Source: Sphingobacteriales bacterium
Lineage (GTDB): Bacteria; Bacteroidota; Bacteroidia; Chitinophagales; Chitinophagaceae
Reading direction: 5' to 3'
NCBI GenBank assembly: GCA_004144175.1
Contig: SEFT01000001.1
Location: forward strand, 248,001-312,000
DNA length: 64,000 nt
Shown: in pieces, positions 17,861 through 27,595 of the stretch
Numbering within the stretch: position 1 is the first letter of the stretch
How the letters are laid out: the number at the start of each line of letters is the position of its first letter
Notes under the pieces: model-generated
Told to the model about the DNA's origin: nothing
The model's database searches: none
What the model saw: the letters and a program-made list of their open reading frames with translations, nothing else
Program-made: the position numbers and the translations under genes

Positions 17861-19159
17861 CTAAGGCAATGTCAGGCCAGGATAGTTGTTTACATCTATC
17901 ATTGGGATCTTAGCCGAGTAAGAAGTGTTAAGCACCTTGATGATCTCATTAGCCATAAGCGCATTACCTCTTGGTGTAAGATGTATACCATCGAGCGAAT
18001 AAACACCACCGCTTATAAAGGTCGCTGTAAAGCCTACGCCATTGTACCTCACTCCGGTCTGTACCGATTTAAGGAATGCATCGATGTCCACAACAGGAGT
18101 CCGTTTGGCAGTGGCGAGCTCTGTAATAATTCTGTTGAAATTGGCTGTGTGATTTAATATGAAGTCTACTTCATTAGTATTAAGTATATACTTCATTGGT
18201 ATAGGCTTAAGGCTACCCCATTTAGCGCATTTTATAGAGTCGCGCGGGGTACTCAACAGTACTAACTCACCATCTCTCAGCTTTCTGAGTGTGCCATTGC
18301 TTTCCTGTACTATGAAGTAATTGTCGCCTTCATCGAAACGAAGCGGAATATTCCGATCTCTGTAGTAGTTGTTTAGGCTTGTTGCCTCAGAAGCATTCAG
18401 CTTCAGGCCTTTGGCCGGTATGGTAGTAAAGAAAGGCATTGTGCGAATGTCCGGTATGTTCAGTGCTACTCCCTTTGCATTGCGGCGTGCCAATGCGGTC
18501 AGTATGCTATCATATGAAGTTCTGAATTCATTACCATCTGATATATACACCGGCGATTCGTCACCACCATTCATAGCGTAAAGCATCACGTCGTTGTTAC
18601 CGAGCGATAACGTATAGAAAGAAGGCTGTACTCTCAGCGCTTCTTCCAGCGGAGTTGCAGTTTCAGGATTACGGAACATCCTGTTGGCCCATACATTGGA
18701 TGAGAACTTGCCGTATCCGCGGCGTATGTAGTCTATCACACGCGCATACGGTATACCAAAGTTATTGAACGGTACGTCAGACGATATGTTGGTGGCGCTC
18801 TGTGCTGAATCCTTACCGCGCTCTTCAGGTACGGTTGTAGTGGCTGTATCACACGCGCCATACACATTGCGTAATAAAAGCTTCGGCATAGGATATCCTT
18901 TGTCGCCATTTGGCAGCAAAGGCTGGCGAAACGGACCACCGCCTACCTGCTCAAACTGTTTGGCAAGTATAGCAGGATAAGAATTTAACTGGCCTGACAT
19001 GTATAGACTACCATCCCTAAACCCCGCAGTAGCAGAGTTACCGATAGCCAGATAACGAGAGACATCCAGATCGCCGGGGCTTGGTGGCTCCTGGTCGATC
19101 TCTGGTTTACAGGCGGCCAATGAGCAGGCCATCAAACCGATTATATATGCTTTCTTCAT
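17861..19159 (-). CDS. SGNH/GDSL-type hydrolase lipoprotein
   Basis: A 432-residue lipoprotein (lipobox LAAC, Cys17) of the SGNH esterase family. Block I is AIGNSATAG, with nucleophile Ser42 and GNS in place of GDS. Block III is LGNND and block V is DGIHLTPRGN, giving the Asp and His of the triad, so all catalytic residues are present. The start is the ATG at 19159, since the upstream TTG at 19174 only adds five residues before the signal peptide. It begins 23 bases after the FadL-type gene; this pair is common in Bacteroidota and suggests lipid or ester hydrolysis coupled to uptake. Confidence 0.87.
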   Translation of the reverse strand: MKKAYIIGLMACSLAACKPEIDQEPPSPGDLDVSRYLAIGNSATAGFRDGSLYMSGQLNSYPAILAKQFEQVGGGPFRQPLLPNGDKGYPMPKLLLRNVYGACDTATTTVPEERGKDSAQSATNISSDVPFNNFGIPYARVIDYIRRGYGKFSSNVWANRMFRNPETATPLEEALRVQPSFYTLSLGNNDVMLYAMNGGDESPVYISDGNEFRTSYDSILTALARRNAKGVALNIPDIRTMPFFTTIPAKGLKLNASEATSLNNYYRDRNIPLRFDEGDNYFIVQESNGTLRKLRDGELVLLSTPRDSIKCAKWGSLKPIPMKYILNTNEVDFILNHTANFNRIITELATAKRTPVVDIDAFLKSVQTGVRYNGVGFTATFISGGVYSLDGIHLTPRGNALMANEIIKVLNTSYSAKIPMIDVNNYPGLTLP

Positions 19160-19182
19160 TTTTTTGTTTTTCAAAACTTGTT

Positions 19183-20406
19183 TTAGAAATCGAAAGTGAA
19201 CCCTACTCCCGGCGTGAATGCAGTAATTCTATATATGCCGCTAAAGTTCTCCGCATCGAAGCTAGCCTTACGTGCATCCGTAGTCACAAATTCAGCAACC
19301 GCATTGAATGTTACACGCTCAAATGGCTTGTAAGATATGCCTGCTGTAAATACGCCACGGTCAGCATCGGGTAGTTCCGGCGTCACATAACCATTGCGTA
19401 CAGGAGAACGATCCCATGCAGCGCCGATCATGCCGGCCAGTCTATCGCTGAAGTCGTAATTAGCGCCGCCACGTACAGCAAATGTTGTGCGGTAGTTGCG
19501 AGGCGAGCGTGTGTCTCTTATAGCAGGTTGCTCAAAATCAAAAGCAAGTTCTTTGTAAGCACCCCAGCCGGTCACGTTCACGTCAGCCGTGAGTGTCAGG
19601 TTATCGTTTGCTTTGAAACCGATACCAGCTGACACCACCTGTGGCAAAGGCAGTGTGGTAGAGAAGACAGTGTAAGGGAAGCTTGCAGAAACCGAAGGCG
19701 GTACGCTGAAACGCGCATAACCGCGGTTTACCTTCATATTAACCTGTGAGCGGTAAGTAAGACCTATTTGTACTCTTTCAGACGCCGTCCAATGTACACC
19801 CAGGTTGAATCCCCAGCCTTTACCATCGCCTTTGAACTCAACATTGCCGTCTGATAAATTTTCGTTAGTTAATGGTACTGCACGATGCATTTCCATATTG
19901 CCCATCGCATATATGAGGCCACCACCTACAGAGACGGCATCGCTTATTTTGTAGCTGATGGTAGGCTGTATGAAAACGCTCTTCAGCGTTATATCCTGCA
20001 CCAGGTAACGGCCCGCCCAGTTGTTGCCCCAGTTGATGCCTGTGCCAAATGGAGTATAAACGCCAACTCCAATATGAGTACGGCTCTTGTAAGCTATTGG
20101 CGACCCGATGTATACATTGAACGGAATGAATGTCTGTTCTTCAGCATCTGCAGTATATGTGCCGGGCGACTGTACGTAACGTACTTTGGGCATGATGGCC
20201 AATGCGCTGGCATTTACCTGGAAGTTATCTATTTGCGCAAGGGCGCCGGGATTGTAAAATATAGTAGATACATCCCATGGAACGGCGGTGCCGGTGCCGC
20301 CCATAGCCAGTTGCCTGAGACCTTGTAAGTTAAGCTGGTAGCCTGCTCCGAACGATAGTGCCGATGACAGCAGCAAGGAGCCTGTAACCAATAAATGCTT
20401 CTTCAT
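19183..20406 (-). CDS. FadL/OmpP1/TodX-family outer membrane transporter
   Basis: A 407-residue outer-membrane barrel with a signal peptide (1-20) and the FadL N-terminal hatch pattern (GYQLNLQGLRQLAMGGTGTA, then a DVSTIFYNPGAL match). The C-terminus ends in an aromatic residue (VGFTFDF), as barrel proteins do. FadL proteins let long-chain fatty acids and other hydrophobic molecules across the outer membrane. The SGNH hydrolase follows in the same operon and may act on the same lipids. Confidence 0.92.
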   Translation of the reverse strand: MKKHLLVTGSLLLSSALSFGAGYQLNLQGLRQLAMGGTGTAVPWDVSTIFYNPGALAQIDNFQVNASALAIMPKVRYVQSPGTYTADAEEQTFIPFNVYIGSPIAYKSRTHIGVGVYTPFGTGINWGNNWAGRYLVQDITLKSVFIQPTISYKISDAVSVGGGLIYAMGNMEMHRAVPLTNENLSDGNVEFKGDGKGWGFNLGVHWTASERVQIGLTYRSQVNMKVNRGYARFSVPPSVSASFPYTVFSTTLPLPQVVSAGIGFKANDNLTLTADVNVTGWGAYKELAFDFEQPAIRDTRSPRNYRTTFAVRGGANYDFSDRLAGMIGAAWDRSPVRNGYVTPELPDADRGVFTAGISYKPFERVTFNAVAEFVTTDARKASFDAENFSGIYRITAFTPGVGFTFDF

Positions 20407-20516
20407 AAGTGTTGTTTTGTATGAATCGATCGTATGCTATACGGTAAAAATTGGCATTAAGATAGCGTGTATAACACTAAAAAGCAATAAGCAGATTTTT
20501 GCAGGAAAGAAAAAGC

Positions 20517-21212
20517 CTATACGGCTATGCCTACGGTGGCTATACTGATGCGTACACCGGGTGCATTTAGCAGCGCAAGAGCACAAGATTCGAGGGTGGC
20601 GCCGGTGGTAAGTACATCGTCTATGAGCAGCAGGTGTTTGCCTTTTATTTTTTCGGCATCCTTTACTGCAAAGGCTTCCTGTACGTTCGCGATGCGTTCT
20701 TCCCTTGATTTCTGTGTTTGGCTTTCGGTATTGCGGATGCGTTCAAGCGCATTGGGAAGGGTCGGTACGGCCAGTACATCGCTCATGCCCTCGGCTATGA
20801 TGATACTTTGGTTGTAGCCCCGGAGTTTTTCCTTATCGGGGTGTAGTGGAACCGGTATAATGGCGTCTATACTGTTGGCCCAGCCGGTTTGCTTCAGGTC
20901 GTAAGCCAGCTGAAGGCCCAGGAATGTGCCGATTTCTTTACGGTCGTTATACTTTAGCTCATGTAGCAGATGCTGCAACAGGCCTTCGCCGGTAAAGTAG
21001 GCAAGCGATGTTGCCTTCTCAAAAGGGAAACGGCCTGCAAATCTTAATATAGTCTCGTTCTCGGGTAGGTGATGATAGGCTGTGCGTGGCAGGTAATAGA
21101 CATTACAGTTAAGACATAATATGTCTTCCTCTGGCAGCAGCGGTTTGTTGCACCCGGCGCAGAGTCTTGGGAATAATAAATGAGTAAGTCCTTCGGCTAT
21201 CTGTTGAAGCAT
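20517..21212 (-). CDS. comF: ComF-family phosphoribosyltransferase-like protein
   Basis: A 231-residue ComF-type protein. An N-terminal zinc ribbon (Cys18, Cys21, Cys33, Cys36) is followed by a PRTase-like domain with the PRPP loop LLIDDVLTTGAT near residues 194-205. ComF proteins are required for uptake or processing of single-stranded DNA in natural transformation. It lies 8 bases downstream of radA on the same strand, so both are likely made from one mRNA. Confidence 0.92.
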   Translation of the reverse strand: MLQQIAEGLTHLLFPRLCAGCNKPLLPEEDILCLNCNVYYLPRTAYHHLPENETILRFAGRFPFEKATSLAYFTGEGLLQHLLHELKYNDRKEIGTFLGLQLAYDLKQTGWANSIDAIIPVPLHPDKEKLRGYNQSIIIAEGMSDVLAVPTLPNALERIRNTESQTQKSREERIANVQEAFAVKDAEKIKGKHLLLIDDVLTTGATLESCALALLNAPGVRISIATVGIAV

Positions 21213-21220
21213 ATGGTAGT

Positions 21221-22594
21221 TTAGAAAAGCAAACGGTAAACGTCTTCTACCTTATTCACTGTTTTTATCTTTATGCTATAGTTTTCTTTGTTTAATCCTT
21301 TGGCATTAGCCTTGGGTATAAAGATGGCATCCATACCCAGCTTATCGGCTTCGGCAATGCGTTGGTCTATGCGGTTGACAGCGCGTATCTCACCCGACAG
21401 GCCTATCTCGCCCACCAAGCATATATTAGATGGCAGCGCTTTGTCCTCGTAAGATGATAACAGCGCACACACTACAGCCAGCTCTATGGACGGATCTTCG
21501 ATCTTTAATCCGCCAGCAATATTTACAAACACGTCTTTAGCACCAAAATGAAATCCGCCTCTTTTTTCCAATACAGCCAGAAGCAGTTGCAGTCTGCGTA
21601 GATCGAGCCCGCTTACAGTACGTTGCGGCGTACCATATACAGCTTGTGTAGCCAATGCCTGCACTTCTATCATTAACGGACGGAGACCTTCCATAGTAGA
21701 AGCGATAGCTATACCGCTAAGCGGTTCGTCGTGCTGCGATAGTAATATTTCCGATGGATTGGAGACTGGGCGCATGCCCTGGCTTACCATTTCGTATATC
21801 CCCAGCTCCGATGTAGAACCAAAGCGGTTCTTGATAGTTCTCAATATTCGGTAGGCGTAGTGGCGGTCACCCTCGAACTGCAGCACCGTGTCTACCATAT
21901 GCTCCAGTATCTTAGGGCCGGCTATGGAACCTTCTTTGGTAATATGCCCAATGATGCAAACAGGTGTGTTGGTAGCTTTAGCGAAGCGTTGCAACTCTGC
22001 CGCGCATTCGCGCACCTGCGACACACTGCCTGCTGCCGATTCTACATAGGGTGATTCCAGCGTCTGTATAGAATCGATAATGATGTACTGCGGACGTATC
22101 TTTTTTATCTCCTGAAATATAGTACCCGTATCGGTAGCAGTAAGTAGGTATAGGTTATTGTTCGTGATGCCGATACGCTCGGCGCGTAGCTTTATTTGTT
22201 GGGCGCTTTCCTCACCCGATACATATAGCGTAGTAATATTCTTCCATTGAAGGGCGCATTGCAGGAAGAGTGTAGATTTACCGATGCCCGGCTCTCCGGC
22301 AACAAGCGTTACGCAACCTGGTACTACACCACCACCCATTACCCTGTTCAGCTCCGCATCAGGTGTCATCATCCTGCGCTCTTCCGTAGTTGTTACTTCG
22401 TCTATCTTTTGCGCTTTCCTGTTTATCTTATCATCCTCATCATCCCATCTTGCATTCTTGTTTGCCTTATCGTCGCGTTGTATCACCTCTTCTACAAATG
22501 AGTTCCATGCACCGCATGAAGGGCACTTGCCGGTCCATTTTGGTGTTTCATATCCGCACTGCTGACAAAAAAATGCGCTCTTAACTTTTGCCAT
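21221..22594 (-). CDS. radA: DNA repair protein RadA/Sms
   Basis: A 457-residue branch-migrating helicase acting in recombination and in transformation. It has an N-terminal zinc finger (Cys10, Cys13, Cys24, Cys27), Walker A GEPGIGKST (100-108), the RadA-specific KNRFG motif and a Lon-like C-terminal domain. Its mRNA leader carries a terminator-like hairpin (22614-22653) 20 bases before the ATG, which may attenuate transcription. Confidence 0.97.
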   Translation of the reverse strand: MAKVKSAFFCQQCGYETPKWTGKCPSCGAWNSFVEEVIQRDDKANKNARWDDEDDKINRKAQKIDEVTTTEERRMMTPDAELNRVMGGGVVPGCVTLVAGEPGIGKSTLFLQCALQWKNITTLYVSGEESAQQIKLRAERIGITNNNLYLLTATDTGTIFQEIKKIRPQYIIIDSIQTLESPYVESAAGSVSQVRECAAELQRFAKATNTPVCIIGHITKEGSIAGPKILEHMVDTVLQFEGDRHYAYRILRTIKNRFGSTSELGIYEMVSQGMRPVSNPSEILLSQHDEPLSGIAIASTMEGLRPLMIEVQALATQAVYGTPQRTVSGLDLRRLQLLLAVLEKRGGFHFGAKDVFVNIAGGLKIEDPSIELAVVCALLSSYEDKALPSNICLVGEIGLSGEIRAVNRIDQRIAEADKLGMDAIFIPKANAKGLNKENYSIKIKTVNKVEDVYRLLF

Positions 22595-22613
22595 ATGATT
22601 AGCCTAAGGTATT

Positions 22614-22653
22614 AAAAAGAAAAAAGAGCCATCGGAAGAATCCGGCGGCTCTT
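22614..22653 (-). terminator. terminator-like hairpin in the radA leader
   Basis: On the minus strand a 13-base-pair stem with one mismatch (AAGAGCC start, TTCT loop) is followed by a U-rich tract. It points towards radA and lies between the TACATTTG element at 22686-22693 and the radA ATG. The plus strand lacks a T-run, so it does not serve a rightward transcript. Confidence 0.6.
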
Positions 22654-22983
22654 ACTTACTAACCCATTAAATTCACAACTTGATACAAATGTAGCAAACA
22701 CCCCTCGGTTAAAAAAATGGAATTAGTACAACCGCTTATTTATTTTTTATATATTTTAAAATAAATTAATTGATATTTGACTCGTCCGCCATGTGTAGTC
22801 GGTTTATGTGTATAATAAGCATACGTTAATTAAAGAACTTATGCATTGAATATTTTGCAATTCATAAAATTACGTTCTAAAATATTTTATCTTTTTATAT
22901 CCAACTGTGAATTTTAGTGGAGGGTATGATATTTGAGCAACCTCTAGCTGTATTTTGCATTATCATTTCAACCAAAACATATT
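22654..22983. other. AT-rich intergenic region between radA and pepF
   Basis: A divergent intergenic region, very AT-rich around 22730-22780. It holds the leftward TACATTTG element (22686-22693) and a partial rightward element TATTTTG (about 22952) upstream of the oligopeptidase gene. No coding frame or RNA gene was recognised. Confidence 0.5.
22686..22693 (-). promoter_or_regulatory. -7 promoter element of radA
   Basis: TACATTTG on the minus strand fits TAnnTTTG. Transcription would start near 22679, giving a leader of about 85 bases that contains the hairpin. Confidence 0.5.
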
Positions 22984-24714
22984 ATGGAATTAACTGCTCC
23001 GACAGAGAAGGTAAAACGCGATTTTCTGCCTGAAGATTTCCAGGTAAAGACATGGGACGAACTTCAGCCCTATTTTGAAGATCTGAAAGGCCGTAGCATT
23101 AACAGCAAGGAAGAACTGGAAAAGTGGCTGAAAGACCTGAGCGAACTGGAAGCGGTAATAAGCGAAGATGCCAGCTGGCGTCAAATACGCATGACCTGCG
23201 ATACGACGAATAAAGAGTTTGAAGACGCATTTACCTACTTCTGCCTGGAGATAGAGCCAAAGATGAAACCATACTTCTTTGAGCTGAATAATAAGCTGCT
23301 GGCATCACCGTACACAAAAGAGCTGGATAAGAGCATGTACTTCCCCTACCTGCGCAGCGTGGAGAATGCTGTGCAGCTGTACCGCGAGGAAAATGTGCCT
23401 ATACAAGCTGAATTGAGTGTACTGGCCCAGAACTACGGCAGCATATCAGGCAAGATGACCGTAACCATCGATGGGCAGGAGTACACGCTACAGCAGGCAG
23501 CCCGTTTCCTGCAAAGCCCTGACCGCAACCTGCGCGAAAAAACTTTCAGAGCTGTAGCAGAGCGCCGCATGCAGGATAAAGATCAACTAAACGAACTATT
23601 TAATAAGCTGCTGGAACGCCGCCAACAGGTAGCGCTTAATGCAGGGTTTAAAAACTACCGCGATTATAAATTCCGCGAACTCGGTCGCTTCGACTATACA
23701 CCCGAGGACTGCTTTGCATTTCACACTGCCGTGCGTGAGCACATAATGCCACTGCAAAAAATGCTGGTGGAGCATAGGCAAAGAAGGCTGGGGCTTGAAA
23801 GAATGAGGCCATGGGATACCGATGCAGAGCCTGTAGGTACAGAGCCGCTCCATCCGTTTGAAACAGGGCAGGAACTGGCTGATAAAGCAATCGAAACGTT
23901 CAGCCGACTGCGCCCATACTTTGCCAACTGTCTGAAGACGATGGTGCAAATGAATCGCTTGGACTTAGAAAGCAGGAAAGGGAAAGCGCCGGGCGGCTAC
24001 AACTGCCCGCTGGCGGAGACTGGTGTGCCGTTCATCTTTATGAATGCAGCAGGCACCATGGGCGACCTTACTACTATGATGCACGAGGGTGGCCACGCGG
24101 TACACTCGTTCTTATCGCACCGGCTGCCACTGTCATCGTTTAAAGAGTACCCGATGGAGATAGCAGAACTGGCCAGCATGAGCATGGAGCTGTTCACTAT
24201 GGAGTATTGGGATGTATTCTATAAAACAGAAGAAGAGCTGCGCCGTGCACAGGTAGAAGAGCTGGAGCGCGTGATAAGTGTACTGCCATGGATAGCCACA
24301 ATTGACAAATTCCAACACTGGCTGTATACTAACCCCGGCCACAGCGATAAAGACCGCGAGCTGATATGGATGGAGATACTGAATGAGTTCTCTACCGGCA
24401 TTACCGACTGGTCGGGCTTTGAGGAGTATCGCGCGCACTTCTGGCAAAAGCAATTACACCTGTTTGAAGTGCCGTTTTACTATATAGAATATGGTATAGC
24501 GCAGCTAGGTGCAGTAGCTATGTGGCGCCAGTACCGCAATAATAAAGAGCAGGCACTGGATAATTATATGGCTGCACTAAGCCAGGGATATACCAAAACG
24601 CTGAAGGAACTGTATGAAATAGCCGGTATCAAATTTGATTTTTCACCTGCATACATTAAGGAACTTTCTTCCTTTGTGAAGGAAGCACTGGTATCGATGG
24701 GTGTAAAAGGATAA
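22984..24714 (+). CDS. pepF: M3-family oligoendopeptidase
   Basis: A 576-residue cytoplasmic zinc metallopeptidase of the PepF/thimet oligopeptidase family, cutting short peptides. The zinc motif HEGGH is at 367-371 and the third ligand region (AELASMS, Glu395) follows at the usual distance. No signal peptide is present. The gene is transcribed alone and ends in a bidirectional terminator shared with the nucleotidyltransferase gene. Confidence 0.92.
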   Translation: MELTAPTEKVKRDFLPEDFQVKTWDELQPYFEDLKGRSINSKEELEKWLKDLSELEAVISEDASWRQIRMTCDTTNKEFEDAFTYFCLEIEPKMKPYFFELNNKLLASPYTKELDKSMYFPYLRSVENAVQLYREENVPIQAELSVLAQNYGSISGKMTVTIDGQEYTLQQAARFLQSPDRNLREKTFRAVAERRMQDKDQLNELFNKLLERRQQVALNAGFKNYRDYKFRELGRFDYTPEDCFAFHTAVREHIMPLQKMLVEHRQRRLGLERMRPWDTDAEPVGTEPLHPFETGQELADKAIETFSRLRPYFANCLKTMVQMNRLDLESRKGKAPGGYNCPLAETGVPFIFMNAAGTMGDLTTMMHEGGHAVHSFLSHRLPLSSFKEYPMEIAELASMSMELFTMEYWDVFYKTEEELRRAQVEELERVISVLPWIATIDKFQHWLYTNPGHSDKDRELIWMEILNEFSTGITDWSGFEEYRAHFWQKQLHLFEVPFYYIEYGIAQLGAVAMWRQYRNNKEQALDNYMAALSQGYTKTLKELYEIAGIKFDFSPAYIKELSSFVKEALVSMGVKG

Positions 24715-24733
24715 ATGAGTACTTATGTATAAG

Positions 24734-24764
24734 ATAAAGGCTGTGTCAACGACACAGCCTTTAT
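24734..24764. terminator. bidirectional hairpin terminator
   Basis: A 14-bp perfect stem (ATAAAGGCTGTGTC with its complement, loop AAC). It lies between pepF and the converging nucleotidyltransferase gene, whose stop codon begins in the last base of the stem. Confidence 0.85.
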
Positions 24765-25489
24765 TATTTTTCTTCGGTGCTGAAAAGATAGCCCGCCTGC
24801 TCAAGTGTTTCGGGCTTGCCTACATCTATGAAGATATTGCCGGTATGATCAAAGGCTTTGATGACATTGGTCTTTGCGAAATGGAGATACACATCTATCA
24901 TCGAGAACTTGCCCTGAAATGGCATCTGAAGAATAGACGGCGATAATACCTGCACACCGCTAAATGCAAATGGCTGCATCCAGGTTACTTCGCGCGATAT
25001 GCGCTGCTCGCCGGTTTTGCTGTTAGACCAGCCGCAAAGTAATTTGTGCTCATCGAACAGCAAATGGCGCGACGAGTTACGGTTCATTACGGCAAGTGTA
25101 GCCATAGAATCGCTTTCCTTATGGGCTTCTATCATCTTGCCCAGGTCAAGATTGGTAAGGACATCGACATTCATTACTACAAATGGCTCACTGCCTTCAA
25201 AGTACCAGCCGGCCTTCTTTAAGCCGCCACCGGTTTCCAGTACAAAGTCGCGCTCGTCCGATATAGTTACCCAACTACCAAAGCCGCTGTTGTCAGCTAT
25301 CACATCTTCTATCTGGTCGGCAAAGTGATGTACGTTAACAATGATATCCTCGATGCCAAACCGCTTGAGGTATCGTATGCTGTGCTCCAGCAGGGTCTTG
25401 TCATTAACCTCGGCCAATGCCTTAGGGTGGTGGTCTGTAAAGGGCTTAAGCCGGGTGCCAAGGCCGGCAGCGAATATCATTGCTTTCAT
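24764..25489 (-). CDS. MurU-like sugar nucleotidyltransferase
   Basis: A 241-residue enzyme of the GT-A-like nucleotidyltransferase family. The N-terminal MKAMIFAAGLGTRLKPFT is the nucleotide-binding signature, LETGGGLKKA binds the base and sugar, and NVDV holds the metal-binding Asp. The overall order matches MurU, which makes UDP-MurNAc from MurNAc-1-phosphate in cell-wall recycling. Other hexose-1-phosphate uridylyl- or mannosyl-type transferases look similar, and the partner kinase AmgK is not next to it. It diverges from the PfkB kinase gene. Confidence 0.8.
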   Translation of the reverse strand: MKAMIFAAGLGTRLKPFTDHHPKALAEVNDKTLLEHSIRYLKRFGIEDIIVNVHHFADQIEDVIADNSGFGSWVTISDERDFVLETGGGLKKAGWYFEGSEPFVVMNVDVLTNLDLGKMIEAHKESDSMATLAVMNRNSSRHLLFDEHKLLCGWSNSKTGEQRISREVTWMQPFAFSGVQVLSPSILQMPFQGKFSMIDVYLHFAKTNVIKAFDHTGNIFIDVGKPETLEQAGYLFSTEEK

Positions 25490-25614
25490 CTGCTAAATCG
25501 TCTTAGTCTGATTATCACAAAAATTAATCCATAATCCTCTGTTCCCTATGTACTGTCAAAAATAAGTGTTGTATGGCAAAAGCTGCCAATGTAATGAGAT
25601 GCGCCGTTTTTGTT

Positions 25615-25645
25615 TTTGAAAGCCGGTAATTGGCTGTTACTTTTG
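25615..25645 (+). promoter_or_regulatory. promoter of the PfkB kinase gene, both boxes
   Basis: TTTG (25615-25618), a 19-base spacer and TACTTTTG (25638-25645), an exact Bacteroidota promoter, 19 bases before the ATG at 25665. Confidence 0.75.
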
Positions 25646-25664
25646 CTGCAAATTTTATTTCAAT

Positions 25665-26588
25665 ATGTCATTGATCGTAGTAGGCACCATGGCCTTCGAT
25701 GCGCTGGAGACCCCTTTCGGTAAAGTAGACCGCATCATTGGCGGCTCGGCTACTTATGTAGCATGGTCGGCTTCCAATTTTTATAAAGACATCAAGCAAG
25801 TATCTATCATCGGCGGTGATTTTCCGCAGGATGAAATGGATAAGCTGGCAAAGCGCGGTGTGAACTTCGACGGAGTAGAAGTGGTGAAAGATGGTAAGAG
25901 CTTCTTCTGGAGTGGCCGCTACCATATGGATATGAACACGCGCGATACACTGGTGACTGACCTGAACGTACTGGCGCAGTTCAACCCAAAGTTGCCGGAT
26001 GCTTATCAGGACTGCGAGTTCCTGATGCTGGGTAACCTGGCACCTGCCGTACAGATCAGCGTGATAAATCAGCTGAAGAAACGCCCGAAGCTGATCGTAA
26101 TGGATACGATGAACTTCTGGATGGAAATAGCGCTGGATGAATTGAAGCAGGCGCTGACCATGGTAGATGTACTGATGGTGAACGACAGCGAAGCACGCCA
26201 GCTAAGCGGCGAATACTCGCTGGTAAAAGCGGCTGCCAAGATACAGGCGATGGGTCCTAAGTATATCATCATTAAGAAAGGTGAGCATGGTGCACTGCTG
26301 TTCCACGATAAGAATGTATTTTTTGCCCCGGCGCTGCCGCTCGAAGATGTATTTGACCCTACAGGTGCAGGCGATACCTTCGCAGGTGGCTTCATTGGCC
26401 ATATAGCACGTACCAAAGACATCTCTTTCGAGAACATGAAGACAGCCATCATTGTTGGTTCGGCTATGGCTTCTTTCTGCGTAGAGAAATTTGGCCCATC
26501 GCGCCTGCAAGAACTGAAGATGGACGAGATAGAAGAGCGTATGGAAGAATTTGTAGAGCTGGTGAATTTTGATATTAATCTGGTGTAA
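25665..26588 (+). CDS. PfkB-family carbohydrate/nucleoside kinase
   Basis: A 307-residue ribokinase-like enzyme that phosphorylates a sugar or nucleoside with ATP. The substrate-side GG motif (IIGGSATYVAW, about 25-35) and the catalytic signature DPTGAGDTFAGGF (Asp base and anion hole, near 229-241) are intact. DTMNFW near residue 149 is typical of the Bacteroidota subgroup, whose substrate is not firmly known. It is a single gene with an exact promoter and a terminator at each end of its transcript. Confidence 0.9.
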   Translation: MSLIVVGTMAFDALETPFGKVDRIIGGSATYVAWSASNFYKDIKQVSIIGGDFPQDEMDKLAKRGVNFDGVEVVKDGKSFFWSGRYHMDMNTRDTLVTDLNVLAQFNPKLPDAYQDCEFLMLGNLAPAVQISVINQLKKRPKLIVMDTMNFWMEIALDELKQALTMVDVLMVNDSEARQLSGEYSLVKAAAKIQAMGPKYIIIKKGEHGALLFHDKNVFFAPALPLEDVFDPTGAGDTFAGGFIGHIARTKDISFENMKTAIIVGSAMASFCVEKFGPSRLQELKMDEIEERMEEFVELVNFDINLV

Positions 26589-26614
26589 AGATCTAAACGA
26601 ACATTTATCTTTTG

Positions 26615-26645
26615 AAGAGCACTCTAGAGAGTGCTCTTATTATTT
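26615..26645 (+). terminator. terminator of the PfkB kinase gene
   Basis: An 11-bp perfect stem (AAGAGCACTCT with its complement, 2-base spacer) followed by a T-rich tract, 26 bases past the stop. Confidence 0.8.
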
Positions 26646-26660
26646 CTGCTAATTCAATGT

Positions 26661-27595
26661 ATGACTACTATTCGAACCAGAAAACACTTATTCAAATTTT
26701 ACGGCACTTTGTTATGTCTGCTTGTATTGTGTTTGGGTTTAGGCACACTATACTTAATAGCTTTTATCTCCATTTTTAATAGAGGACATGTACATCCGGT
26801 TAGTTATCTTCTTATGGCTGCTTCAATAGGTACGTATGCACTTGGTGCATACGCGCTACCAACGTACATAAGAGCCGCACCTACTATTGCAGTAGATCTA
26901 ATGAAAATTACAATTAATAAGGAAAGTGTCTTTTGGGACGATATTGAAAATATCGTTTTTACCGGTAAGAAGCTGCACAAAATGCTATGGACTTGGCAGC
27001 GAATGGAAGGAATGACTCTTTTCTATAAAAATGGTAGTGCAATACATTTATACGATGACTACTACCATAATCTTTGGCAGATAAACGATTTATTAGTCAG
27101 CACGTACAAGGGAATAAAATTTCAGAATCAATTCCGGTATCGAACGTTCAACTGGAAGATGAGCATTTTGAAAAATTCAAGAATAGCCAGTTCGCTTCAT
27201 TTCACGGGTTGCTCACATTGTTTTTCGGTTTTTTCTTCTTAGTAATAGCTATCGCAAGTGTCAATCTAAGTATGATATTTTTGGTTTTATTTGGTGCATT
27301 AATGTTTTTTATTCTTTCAATGCAAATGCATTTTTTCAAAGTTTCTGATAAATTCCTATTGGTTCAGAATCATAACTTTTTTTGGAGAAGGAAAATCTAT
27401 CGGCTTGAAGATATTAAAGAAGCCGTTTTTGAAACGCAGTCAAAAATGCCAAATTCGTTAAGGATTATAACAAGAGATTTTAAGCAAGGCGTATATCCCG
27501 CAGCTACTTTGAGCGATAGGACCTGGTTAGGTTTGATGGACAAGTTGGAGTCAAAGAAAATCATTGTTCGGGATGAACTGGCAATAAGAGATTGA
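26661..27595 (+). pseudogene. frameshifted duplicated membrane protein gene
   Basis: Two overlapping frames that look like one gene. The first (ATG at 26661) encodes a pair of membrane helices (about residues 14-37 and 47-67) then a beta-rich PH-like segment ending YKGIKF. The second, entered by a -1 shift near 27116-27145, encodes the same layout again: two helices (LLTLFFGFFFLVIA and the following one) then a similar beta domain. One extra A in the run at 27116-27119, or one extra C at 27144-27145, would join them. The second frame has no good start of its own (only a TTG at 27074). It is AT-richer than its neighbours. It could be a real pseudogene, a sequencing error or a programmed shift. 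The family is not recognised. Confidence 0.6.
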
